36,475 nucleotides of DNA from CAZFLY01 sp964519995 (lineage in GTDB: Bacteria; Planctomycetota; Phycisphaerae; Sedimentisphaerales; Anaerobacaceae). Under the pieces are notes generated by a model. The model saw nothing but the letters and a program-made list of their open reading frames with translations. It was not told the origin of the DNA and searched no databases. The DNA lies in the NCBI GenBank assembly GCA_964519995.1, contig CAZFLY010000027.1:1-36475 (forward strand). The letters run 5' to 3'. The position numbers and the translations under genes were made by a program. Shown in pieces: positions 1 through 7,472 of this stretch (positions are counted from its first letter, which is position 1; each line of letters begins with the position of its first letter).

Positions 1-20
1 CGGATGATATCCGTGAGATA

Positions 21-195
21 ATACCAATTGTGATTAAAATTTGCGCTTATGTCATTTCGACCGAAGCCCCCGTTCTTGCTTTCGCAAGAAAGCACTGGGG
101 CGTAGTGGAGAAATCTGTTCAAATAGATTTCTCGACTCGCCTTCGGCTCGCTCGAAATGACACGAATAAGCGCATTAATTATTCACAATTGGTAT
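21..195. repeat. 175-bp imperfect inverted-repeat (MITE-like) element
   Basis: The outer ends are inverted copies: ATACCAATTGTGA at 21-33 matches the reverse complement of 183-195. The inner arms also pair, GCGCTTATGTCATTTCGA (43-60) with 152-173. Inside are further hairpins: GAGAAATCT (108-116) with AGATTTCTC (125-133), and a smaller palindrome at 66-101. There is no ORF, so it cannot move by itself. The CATTTCGA...GAGAAATCT core resembles a dispersed repeat I have seen in many environmental bacterial genomes (recollection, not checked). It could fold as one long cruciform RNA. It lies just downstream of the terminator of the first PEP-CTERM gene. Confidence 0.8.
66..101. repeat. Small palindromic repeat, copy D (nested in the larger element)
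   Basis: The ends GCCCC / GGGGC and the central TTCTTGC-TTTC-GCAAGAA hairpin match the layout of three other copies in the window (26848-26883, 27623-27661, 28293-28330). The flanking bases CCGAA and GTAGTGGAGAAATCT read as one arm of the host repeat interrupted by this unit, which suggests insertion into the larger element. Copy D is the most diverged of the four in its central stem. Confidence 0.55.
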
Positions 196-221
196 AAGAA
201 TCACAGGCAGGAGAATCAAAT

Positions 222-256
222 AAAAAACGGGCTATGAGATTGCTCCCATAGCCCGT
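222..256 (-). terminator. Rho-independent terminator of the first PEP-CTERM gene
   Basis: On the minus strand ACGGGCTATG pairs perfectly with CATAGCCCGT (stem arms 247-256 and 227-236, 10-nt loop) and is followed by a run of T (226-222). The stem starts 27 bp after the stop of the gene at 283-885, so it most likely ends that transcript. Confidence 0.88.
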
Positions 257-282
257 CCTTCCAAGTAAAGGGGGGCTTCAGG

Positions 283-885
283 TCAAACTATAATTCGATG
301 CCGGCGGAATAACGCCAGACCGCCGAGACTAAGCAGAGCCATAGTTGCCGGCTCCGGGACCGGCTCTTGTGTCAACGTAAAGTTGAACAAACCCTCGGTA
401 GGCACATTAATGTCAAACGAAAGTGTAAGCAACTCACCGTTAGCTACTGGATTGGATCCAGAAAACTCGATTGCTGCAGGGTGCAGGTAATTCACTGTCT
501 GCAACTTGTTGCCTCCCGCACTGGCACTTCCATCAACGAAAGTAGCCCCAGTACCACCTGAAAGGCTCAGGAAATAGCTGGTCCAAGTAATTCCGCTGGT
601 GTTCTGGATGGTCTTGACAACGGTAAAGATCGGGTCCTCATCAGTTTCTCCACTCATCAAAACGTTGTCTAGCCCAACAGAACCGATGATCTCATCCATT
701 GTCAGAATAGGCGCTGAAGGATTATAGTCGAATTCCCAGCCGTGCTGATTCTGAGTGCCAGGGAACTCACACGTAAAAGACGCCGCACCAGGATTCTCAT
801 CAGGATTCAAAAAACCTGCGCTGGCGGTAGTGCCAAAAAATGCCACCACCCCCATTAGCATCAAAATAACTGTCAACTTTTTCAT
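283..885 (-). CDS. PEP-CTERM sorting domain protein
   Basis: This is a 200-residue exported protein. Residues 1-23 form a signal peptide (MKK, hydrophobic core, ASA cleavage site). The C-terminus has the PEP-CTERM sorting signal: VPEP at 176-179, a hydrophobic stretch, then the basic tail RRHR. In known systems this tail is recognised by an exosortase, which processes the protein during export to the surface or extracellular matrix. The body (24-170) is low in Cys and rich in Gly/Ser/Thr, probably a beta-sandwich; I do not recognise its fold or ligand. The start is fixed by a strong AGGAGG site 6-7 bases upstream of ATG 885. No exosortase gene is in the window, but the long polysaccharide locus fits the usual association of these proteins with exopolysaccharide. 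Confidence 0.9.
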   Translation of the reverse strand: MKKLTVILMLMGVVAFFGTTASAGFLNPDENPGAASFTCEFPGTQNQHGWEFDYNPSAPILTMDEIIGSVGLDNVLMSGETDEDPIFTVVKTIQNTSGITWTSYFLSLSGGTGATFVDGSASAGGNKLQTVNYLHPAAIEFSGSNPVANGELLTLSFDINVPTEGLFNFTLTQEPVPEPATMALLSLGGLALFRRHRIIV

Positions 886-1136
886 CTTTTGTCCTCCTAT
901 ATAAACGAGTTTCTTATTGCCGCCGGCGAATTGCCTGCAGCAATTCTAAGTATTTTGCCAATCAATTGACCTCGAACCACTCTCTCAGATCCTTCACGAT
1001 TTTGCCCTATGAGCATCCCCCTTTGTGCCGAGCACCTACCGGGACGGTCAGTTTTCACTCGGCTCAAATCCGTATTACGCAAATCATAATTGACAAAGAG
1101 CAAAGACCAGCCTATTTGAAATATTCAGTATTCCCC

Positions 1137-1904
1137 TTATACGACGGGCCTTCTCCTGCGAAGTAGGCTTACAACAGCACCAAACCCAAGCAGAGCTACA
1201 GTAGCAGGCTCTGGAACTTCAACGATGTAGTCCTGTGCTCCATCGCGTGCAAAAGCCCGCAGATCGGCTTTCGGACCGGTTCCGTCCAAAGCGTGCAACC
1301 AACTGTTAGCTGTGCCAGCATCAACGTGTCTCGCACAAAATCCGTTACTGCACGGTGTACCATCCACTGTTACATCCCAGCCGAGAGGTGACTGTGGAAG
1401 GTCCTCGTAAATGATCTCCCATACAGCCGCTGCAAACGCTTCAGCGTCCCTTTCTTGTGCGTCACAAAACGGTCCATCGCCTACCCAAGCCGAATCATAA
1501 AACCTGCCCCACAACTCGCGAAGATAATCGGCTTTTACGTTACCTATCGTTTCGCCGAGAAAGCTATTTTCCACATCTTCCAGCACAACGACATCATACG
1601 TCAGTGTCTCATCAGGCGCAAACTCATGCAGTTCGATGCAGAAACTACCAAGTGAGTCATTTGGCCAGATGTTCCCTTCGCCAGTGCCATCGGTCTTGTC
1701 GAGCATATAGACTCCGCCATACACCCAGGTACCATAGTGCCCACCACCCCAAACCTTGAGGCCATGTTCATCATACGCACCATAGCCGGAATGCACTATA
1801 TCCACGGTGCCAAGTGGGGTAGCTTCTACCGCCAAGCACGGCAGAGCCAGAACCACTGCTACAATAATGATAGCCAATGTCTTCATCTTTCTCATCTTCA
1901 TCAT
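1137..1904 (-). CDS. PEP-CTERM protein with a thioester-domain-like body
   Basis: This is a 255-residue exported protein. The N-terminus has several Met codons; M4 or M7 fit the GGGGG at 1905-1909 better than the first ATG, so the true start may be 9-18 bases inside. A signal peptide follows (hydrophobic to about residue 26). The C-terminus has VPEP at 230-233, a hydrophobic segment and RRRR. The body has the SFCIEL motif (Cys89) and an AVWEI motif (160-164), a pair common in PEP-CTERM proteins and resembling the Cys and Gln blocks of Gram-positive thioester adhesion domains. The expected Gln before xAxW is Ala here (FAAAVW), so an internal thioester is unlikely. Other Cys residues (147, 185, 190) could form disulfides. 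It is not in an obvious operon: 251 bp separate it from the next PEP-CTERM gene. Confidence 0.85.
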   Translation of the reverse strand: MMKMRKMKTLAIIIVAVVLALPCLAVEATPLGTVDIVHSGYGAYDEHGLKVWGGGHYGTWVYGGVYMLDKTDGTGEGNIWPNDSLGSFCIELHEFAPDETLTYDVVVLEDVENSFLGETIGNVKADYLRELWGRFYDSAWVGDGPFCDAQERDAEAFAAAVWEIIYEDLPQSPLGWDVTVDGTPCSNGFCARHVDAGTANSWLHALDGTGPKADLRAFARDGAQDYIVEVPEPATVALLGFGAVVSLLRRRRPVV

Positions 1905-2943
1905 CCCCCAAAATATGTTTCTGATACTTTGATACTCTGTTCTCTACTGCGAATCGCTATAGCCTTGATAGAACAACGGCTGCAAGCAAATGCAGATACC
2001 CCCAATAGCAATGAGTGATATTCCAATTAAGTTGTCTGTCTCATCTTCACCCCCTTTGAAAAGCGTCCAACACAACCAACACCTGAATCTGCGTCATCAA
2101 TCCATGACACACTTTCATTGGGTGTTCGATAGGGAAGAATTAGGAACACCCCCCATTCCGATCTAAACCGCCCCAGGTACAATTTAAGATGTGAGTTTAT
2201 TGTATTTAGTAACGAAAGTCAATAGAATTTCACTACGTCCACACCGAGTGACTTGTTTTTTTTTATAACACGCAACGTTAACTCAAGAACATGATGATTA
2301 TAGGAGTTAAAGCATATCCAAGTTTAAGATTTATGCGATGTTTTCCATCAGGCTACACCAGATTTTTCCAGTTGCAGCCCTTGATTTCGACAATATGGAC
2401 TGCCCCTCGCAAAAGCACAATCATGTCTCAGTACCTAAACATATCCCATTCCAACAACCTGCCTGTAAATTCTTGTGGATAGCCTGTTGATAACCTACGT
2501 GAACTTCTGGGTTCCTGTTTCCCACTACAACTCAACCGACCATCAGGGACAGTTAATCCTATTGGTAATGTAGGCGAGAACAACCCAAAAAAGCTGGATA
2601 TATCGACCTTAACCGTTTTTTTCAAAATAACTTATAACAATCCCTCGGCAATAAGGCCTGGACCAAAACAAAAACCTGAACACTAAGCTCGCAATCAGTT
2701 AGAAGCTCCAAGGAATAGCAAACTTCATTCCAGAAAGCCCCTTTATAGTGGATAACTCGTAGAAAAACCAACTAAATAGCGGGTGGATATTTTACCCATA
2801 CTAACAAATGGCAGCCTCGATGCTTTGAATATCTTCTGCAAGTTTTCCTTATGTGGTGGATCACAGATATATGTGAAACGGCCGAAATCCGTAGAAGATG
2901 CAAAATACAGAATGATATTGATCCTTTTGTTTGTGATGGCGTA
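1905..2943. other. Intergenic region of about 1 kb without a convincing gene
   Basis: No frame here shows a recognisable protein with a start and ribosome binding site, apart from a doubtful tiny reading frame at 1944-2044. The sequence is A+T-richer than the flanking genes and has short homopolymers (T8-9 near 2256-2264). No tRNA, riboswitch or CRISPR-like repeat was seen. Confidence 0.6.
1944..2044 (-). pseudogene. Possible frameshifted small membrane peptide
   Basis: A strong binding site (AAAGGGGGTGAAG) directly precedes ATG 2044, but this frame stops after MRQTT. One frame over, the sequence encodes a hydrophobic segment (LIGISLIAIGGICICL) ending in TAG at 1944-1946. One indel near the fifth codon would join them into a peptide of about 33 residues with one membrane helix. 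Alternatives are a 5-codon leader peptide for the gene at 1904, or chance. No family was recognised. Confidence 0.2.
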
Positions 2944-3996
2944 TTAGCCATGTCTAAAATTTATGATCTTGTCTTTCAACTCACGGCAAACAGCAGCCGG
3001 GTCGCGTGCTGAAGCTACCGCAGAACATACGGCAACTGCCCTCGCACCAGCGCTTAGAACCTGCTGAATGTTACCCGGCGTTATGCCGCCGATAGCCACA
3101 TGTCCGATACCTGAATTGGCCAGTTCCTTTAATCCATTAGCGACATAATCCAAGCCTACACTATCAAGTGATGGCTTTGTTGGGGTGGCAAATATAGGTC
3201 CCAGACTGATATACGTTGGAAGCTCCTCACACGCAGTTCTAAGCTCCGAAAGGCAGTGAGTGCTTTTGCCAACTATTATCGGGGCTAACTGTAAGTTGCG
3301 GGCCTGCTGTACCGACAAATCATGTTGCCCAAGATGCACTCCATCAGCACCGGCTGCCACGGCAATATCGATTCGGTCGTTTATTATACTAAGAATGCCG
3401 GCATCCCTGCATATCTGCACAAGTTCGACAGCAAGAGCAAAAATGCTGTCATCATCAATTTGCTTTGCCCTTAGTTGAATACAGTCGGCACCATTGGCTG
3501 CACAGCAATGAGCCAGTGATATCACGTCCGCGGCAAGGCTGCTGGAGATTATCACATAAAGACTAACACGCGAGAACTTTTGAGCAGGAGAACTAAACAG
3601 GACGACGTCCTTTTCCAGCGTATAGGCAGTGAATCGCATTTCCTCGATTTTCTGAGCCAGGGTGGGTTTTTCGATGCCAGTCATTTCTGAAAGTGCACGA
3701 AGAGCTTCGGTAAGACGCTTACAGGCGGCTATGGTACAGTCTTTCAAATCCCCGCGTTCAAGCTGTCCCGTGACCTTTCTGCCGACGCCAACATCAGATA
3801 ATGTGTCTCTTGAAGTCAGGAGTCTGCTTATTTCGAGCTTGCCAATTTCTGATGAAAGCCGGTGCCTGAGCTGCTTGCAGCGTTCGGTTAGAACGGACGA
3901 ATTCAAGGTAAATCTGCAGTATTCCTCCACTACGCGAAGCGCCTCACGGGCACGGTTGAAATTTGCATCGATAATTCTATAAACAGATCGCTCCAT
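2944..3996 (-). CDS. thiE: ThiD2-ThiE fusion: HMP-phosphate kinase / thiamine-phosphate synthase
   Basis: A 350-residue cytosolic enzyme of thiamin synthesis. Residues 4 to about 130 match the ThiD2 domain (IIDANFNRAREALRVVEE, KQLRH), known as a hydroxymethylpyrimidine-phosphate kinase replacing ThiD in some bacteria. Residues 144-345 are ThiE, which joins HMP-PP and thiazole phosphate. Visible ThiE motifs are QLRAK (174-178), NDR (206-208), HLGQHD (221-226), TPTK (271-274) and the phosphate-binding IGGI loop (302-305). ThiE alone is about 210 residues, so the extra length is the N-terminal domain. ATG 3996 has no clear ribosome binding site, and TATAAT lies only about 11 bases upstream, so the message may be nearly leaderless. 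No TPP riboswitch was found upstream. No other thiamin gene is adjacent. Confidence 0.93.
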   Translation of the reverse strand: MERSVYRIIDANFNRAREALRVVEEYCRFTLNSSVLTERCKQLRHRLSSEIGKLEISRLLTSRDTLSDVGVGRKVTGQLERGDLKDCTIAACKRLTEALRALSEMTGIEKPTLAQKIEEMRFTAYTLEKDVVLFSSPAQKFSRVSLYVIISSSLAADVISLAHCCAANGADCIQLRAKQIDDDSIFALAVELVQICRDAGILSIINDRIDIAVAAGADGVHLGQHDLSVQQARNLQLAPIIVGKSTHCLSELRTACEELPTYISLGPIFATPTKPSLDSVGLDYVANGLKELANSGIGHVAIGGITPGNIQQVLSAGARAVAVCSAVASARDPAAVCRELKDKIINFRHG

Positions 3997-4006
3997 AGCG
4001 ACATTT

Positions 4007-4012
4007 ATTATA
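4007..4012 (-). promoter_or_regulatory. Candidate -10 box for thiE
   Basis: TATAAT on the minus strand ends 11 bases before ATG 3996. Transcription would then start about 4-5 bases before the start codon, giving an almost leaderless message, consistent with the absence of a ribosome binding site. No good -35 hexamer is present at the right spacing, so support is weak. Confidence 0.3.
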
Positions 4013-4314
4013 CAGAGTCAACTCGGATTTGAGCAGGGCAAAATTGGTCGATCTTCGCCGTGTGGTGCCTGATAGAATCAATATATGGCATGTTTAGCCC
4101 CAATTTCCTGCTCATCCCCGGACAAATCATACAACTTTTACCAACTTCGACTTCACTGTTCAGCAAGCCATGATATGACAGAAATTTCAAGTTTTTTGGC
4201 TTCGAAACCGCTATTGCGAGAAATGCTTATCTGATTATTGCTTGAGCTTAGAATGCTTTTTTATAAAAAAATCCGGAATCGCCCCTCCTCCGGAACGACC
4301 CCGGAACATACGGT

Positions 4315-4373
4315 TTAAAAAGATCAATCCTGCTACGCACTCGAACTAACGCAACTTAGAATTGATCTTAAAA
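4315..4373 (-). terminator. Stem-loop followed by T-run, possible terminator
   Basis: AAGATCAAT (4320-4328) and ATTGATCTT (4361-4369) are perfect inverted repeats around a 32-nt loop. Read on the minus strand the second arm runs into TTTTTAAA. The stem is A+T-rich and the loop long, so it is a weak terminator at best, about 380 bp past the end of the sulfatase-fold gene. Confidence 0.25.
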
Positions 4374-4747
4374 CGGGCGGTTGACTTCTCCTCCCTGTAC
4401 ATTACTGTGGTTTAGGACGCACCGCCCATAAAACGCAGCGTAAAATACGCAAAAAATATGCCAGAGAAAAAACCAATAAACAAAACGCCTATCCCGATTC
4501 GACGTAATAGCTTTGCTTCAAAAAGGTTAGGTCAATTTGTGTATTTTTTATATGAACCAAACTGATAATATGTAATAGAAGAGACGCTGTTTTTTTGCAA
4601 CACCAATAACGCCCAGTTGATCTACATACACAATAAATCAAGAAAAATAGGGGGAATAGAGGAATTTTAGTGGGTTTATAAAAAGCAACAGACGCCTAAT
4701 GTGAGGGCATCAAAACCCTTCTTCCCTCGGCAATGGCAGACAGCGAA

Positions 4748-6739
4748 CTACATATCATCTGAGCCTTGATATTTAGCCGAGGAAACACGTCCTGTCCACC
4801 TGCACAGCCAGGAGCCAAAGAGAACTTTCTTGCCCGTCCACTGCTGTTCAAGCTTGAATATACTATCCTTCCGCCAGGCAAGAATCTTATCTGCAACCTC
4901 TTGTGCCTGTTGCTGAGGTAGCTGGATTCTGAACAATTCTTGCGAGTCCGTACTGAGGTCATAGGCCGAAACCATATTATTCGACGGATCGTACACAAAC
5001 TTATATCTACCCTTCACAAATCCTGCCGGTCCCTGCTGCATCCAGCCGGAGAAATAAACCTCGCGATCTTCCGGTACGGCTCGCAGCACATTGATGCCGT
5101 CGAATTGTGCAGCATTCATTTCAAAACCCAGCAGGTCAAGCAACGTTGGTGTCAAATCAATTGAACTAACCGGCTCTGTAACCACTGTGTTAGGCTCAAC
5201 CAAAAACGGAGCTCTCATACAAAAAGGGATTCGCAAAACCTCTTCGAATGGTATGCGTTCATGGCCAAGCAACCCGTGCTCACCAAACGCTTCGCCGTGG
5301 TCTCCGATGACACAAAGAATCGTATTTTGAGCAAGATTTAGTTTGGTAAGCTCAACATCAAGTGCTGCTAAGAAATTGTCGGTGTACGAGACAGCCTGTT
5401 GATACCTCTGCAAGGGGTCTTTAGCCGGCTCAGCAAACCACCGTGGGACCTCATACGGATCGTGAGTAACTGAACAGAGAATCGTTAGGAAAAATGGCCT
5501 TTGCTCAGAACGTATCCATTCTGTAATTGGCTTAAGCATTGAGAATTCATCACAACCCAAGTAGCCTACAAAACTGTTGGGGTCATTCAAATCGTCCCTG
5601 GCCCAGAATTTGTCGAAACCAAGGTTATAAACAAGACCAGGCCTACACTCAAAGTTACCCTTAGCGGACTGAAAAAAAGCGGTTCGAAAATTCATCTGCC
5701 TTTTGAGGATCGCTGCAATGCCGGCGTATGGCTTTACAACAGGGACGGCCTCGGCAATATCCTGCGATGGTGATGGAATTCGTCCGGTCAGAAGCGCAAA
5801 TAATGCCTTAGTTGTGTGCGTCAGTGTTGAGCGAGCATTAGCAAATACAACGCCCTGGTCAGCCAATCCGGCAAGATACGGTGTCAGGTTAGACGCTCTG
5901 TCTGCCAAAGAGCTATAGCGCCATTGGATGCCTTCAAGGACTACTATTACGATATTATGATTTATCTGCTGCGGTCTCAGCGGGAGCTCTATCTGGTCAA
6001 AACTGGGCATATTCCGCTTTACATCTGTAAAATCAGCTCTGGCCAGATGATGTAACTCAGGCATAACAAAACTCATTATTGCCCTTAAGTGACAGTTATA
6101 GCGCAGGTCAGCGGAAGCAACTTGGCTGGAGCTACGTCTGCCTGCAGCTTTCCAGGCCAGAATAGTGATGCCAATAATGATAACCGAAACTATGATTTTA
6201 ACGAGGAAGCGTCTCGGGCTATAGTTCGGCGGTGCTGGTTTTGCAAGAACATAGAAGAAAAAAGCAAGAGCAAAGGCACTTGGTATCAATAACACAGCCG
6301 CGGCTTTAGGCGTTTTTATCAGGTTGACACCGACGATTACTAACGAGTTCATCGGGTCCCGGAACATCGGCAGAAGCACAGTAGGCAATAGTTGTGTACC
6401 GGTCCTTATTAGCCAACCGGCATTCATAACCGACCAGGTGCATATAACGGCTGCGAAGATAAGCGCCGCCCGAATGACCCATTTTCGCGGCCAGCGAAAA
6501 CAGATAATTGCAAGGATAACCTCGATTCCCAACAGAACAGATATGTCGGCAAGTATCCAACCGACGTACTCTCCGATGAGCTCATAACGCCAAGAATGGT
6601 AGAATTTCACTGCCGCCGTGCAAAATAGGGCGCCGAACATTATTGCACTAAATGCACGCGGAGCTAAAAGGTCGTACAGCCTGCGAATGAAAAAAAGCCG
6701 TTTTGCTTCTAATGCGGATTGTGACCTGCGTACATTCAT
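4748..6739 (-). CDS. Membrane sulfatase/LTA-synthase-like phosphoglycerol transferase family protein
   Basis: A 663-residue protein with about five N-terminal membrane helices (roughly 30-45, 58-80, 90-108, 145-166, 180-198) and a C-terminal alkaline-phosphatase/sulfatase-fold domain from about 260. Metal and active-site positions can be seen: Glu269 in VVLEG, the nucleophile candidate Thr309/Thr310 in LTHTTK, His426 in SVTHDPY, and Asp480-His481 in GDHGEAFGEHG. This layout is that of LtaS/MdoB-type enzymes, which move phosphoglycerol or phosphoethanolamine onto glycans or lipids outside the membrane. The nucleophile is Thr, not Cys/Ser, which argues against a true sulfatase. The substrate cannot be told; a role in decorating envelope glycans is inferred. 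It stands alone, and ATG 6739 lacks a strong binding site. Confidence 0.85.
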   Translation of the reverse strand: MNVRRSQSALEAKRLFFIRRLYDLLAPRAFSAIMFGALFCTAAVKFYHSWRYELIGEYVGWILADISVLLGIEVILAIICFRWPRKWVIRAALIFAAVICTWSVMNAGWLIRTGTQLLPTVLLPMFRDPMNSLVIVGVNLIKTPKAAAVLLIPSAFALAFFFYVLAKPAPPNYSPRRFLVKIIVSVIIIGITILAWKAAGRRSSSQVASADLRYNCHLRAIMSFVMPELHHLARADFTDVKRNMPSFDQIELPLRPQQINHNIVIVVLEGIQWRYSSLADRASNLTPYLAGLADQGVVFANARSTLTHTTKALFALLTGRIPSPSQDIAEAVPVVKPYAGIAAILKRQMNFRTAFFQSAKGNFECRPGLVYNLGFDKFWARDDLNDPNSFVGYLGCDEFSMLKPITEWIRSEQRPFFLTILCSVTHDPYEVPRWFAEPAKDPLQRYQQAVSYTDNFLAALDVELTKLNLAQNTILCVIGDHGEAFGEHGLLGHERIPFEEVLRIPFCMRAPFLVEPNTVVTEPVSSIDLTPTLLDLLGFEMNAAQFDGINVLRAVPEDREVYFSGWMQQGPAGFVKGRYKFVYDPSNNMVSAYDLSTDSQELFRIQLPQQQAQEVADKILAWRKDSIFKLEQQWTGKKVLFGSWLCRWTGRVSSAKYQGSDDM

Positions 6740-6960
6740 AGAGCCAAAATACTACAAGTCCGTGCAATTCGCAAGCAGGTTCCGGTTCGACTACTCTGTG
6801 CATAGGATAGTTAAAGAGCGCCCCCGAAGGACATTTAACACTGCACTTGTCGAAGCATCCTGTGACAGTCCGTACAGTTTCTTGCATGGCTCTTACATCA
6901 GTGCGGGCACATCTGTACATTGTAGGTAAAATCCGTGTGTCGCCTAATAAGGGAGCCAAT

Positions 6961-7165
6961 AAACACTAAATTCTAATATCTAAATCCTAAACAATATCAC
7001 CTGTGCCTGCGCTACCACAGGTGCAGGCAAATGTTCAAATTCATAAATGCCCAAGAACTCATCTGAAAAGTGGTTTTGGATTTGGTTCATTGAGATTTTG
7101 AATCCTTCGGCTCCGCTCAGGACAGGTTTGTTTAGTGCTTAGTATTTCGGATTTAGAATTTCTTA
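6961..7165. repeat. About 205-bp inverted-repeat element with A+T-rich ends
   Basis: The left end (6961-6995, ACTAAATTCTAA...CCTAAACAAT) and right end (7128-7165, TTGTTTAGTGC...TTTAGAATTTC) are imperfect inverted copies sharing AAATTCTAAATC- and ACTAAACAA-like blocks. The middle has CACCTGTG (6998-7005) pairing with CACAGGTG (7016-7023), and overlapping it GCCTGC (7005-7010) pairing with GCAGGC (7023-7028), so two alternative hairpins compete. There is no ORF. This looks like a non-autonomous dispersed element, different from the one at 21-195. Confidence 0.6.
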
Positions 7166-7313
7166 AGTAACTACGGCTGGAAATCTACCTACAAACGACA
7201 GATACACCACATCGGCGCTTTGAGTCTTAATCTTCTTGCAATGTCAAGGCGTTGCAGGTAAAGTGAAGTGGACTTAGCGGGATATGTGTTTTAGAGCGGG
7301 CCTTAAATGATTT

Positions 7314-7402
7314 GGAGAGGTGTCGGAGTGGCTTATCGAGCCGGTTTCGAAAACCGGTGTGCCCTTTTATGGGTACCGCGGGTTCGAATCCCGCCCTCTC
7401 CG
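7314..7402 (+). tRNA. tRNA-Ser (anticodon CGA)
   Basis: The acceptor arms GGAGAGG (7314-7320) and CCTCTCC (7395-7401) pair fully, with G as discriminator base. The anticodon stem CCGGT/ACCGG encloses the loop TTCGAAA, giving anticodon CGA, which reads UCG. A long variable arm (GTGCCC...GGGTAC) marks a class II tRNA, as expected for Ser. The T-arm GCGGGTTCGAATCCCGC is canonical. CCA is not encoded. Confidence 0.97.
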
Positions 7403-7472
7403 TTTAATTTGTTGGATGGCGTGCTTTGACCAATTATAGCTTAATACGAAATTCGGCGTCAAGGGTAGCTAT

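Larger units (their letters stand above)
3997..4747. other. Intergenic region between thiE and the sulfatase-fold gene
   Basis: About 750 bp with no credible gene. It holds a -10-like TATAAT on the minus strand at 4007-4012, three close CCGGAA repeats near 4270-4310 and an A+T-rich stem-loop at 4315-4373. A TPP riboswitch was looked for upstream of thiE and not seen. Confidence 0.55.

Noticed and set aside
4008..4190. 60-codon open frame upstream of thiE
   Set aside because: Weak start, no binding site, no recognisable motif, and it overlaps the candidate promoter.
4432..4545. Hydrophobic minus-strand reading (ending in FAYFTLRFMGGAS) that resembles a membrane tail
   Set aside because: No start codon or binding site between the bounding stops, and T-rich DNA gives hydrophobic translations by chance. 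Kept out of the features.
6648..6959. Cys-rich 103-codon minus-strand frame reaching into the sulfatase-fold gene
   Set aside because: The Cys residues do not form CxxCH or other known motifs, and the frame overlaps the well-supported gene out of frame.
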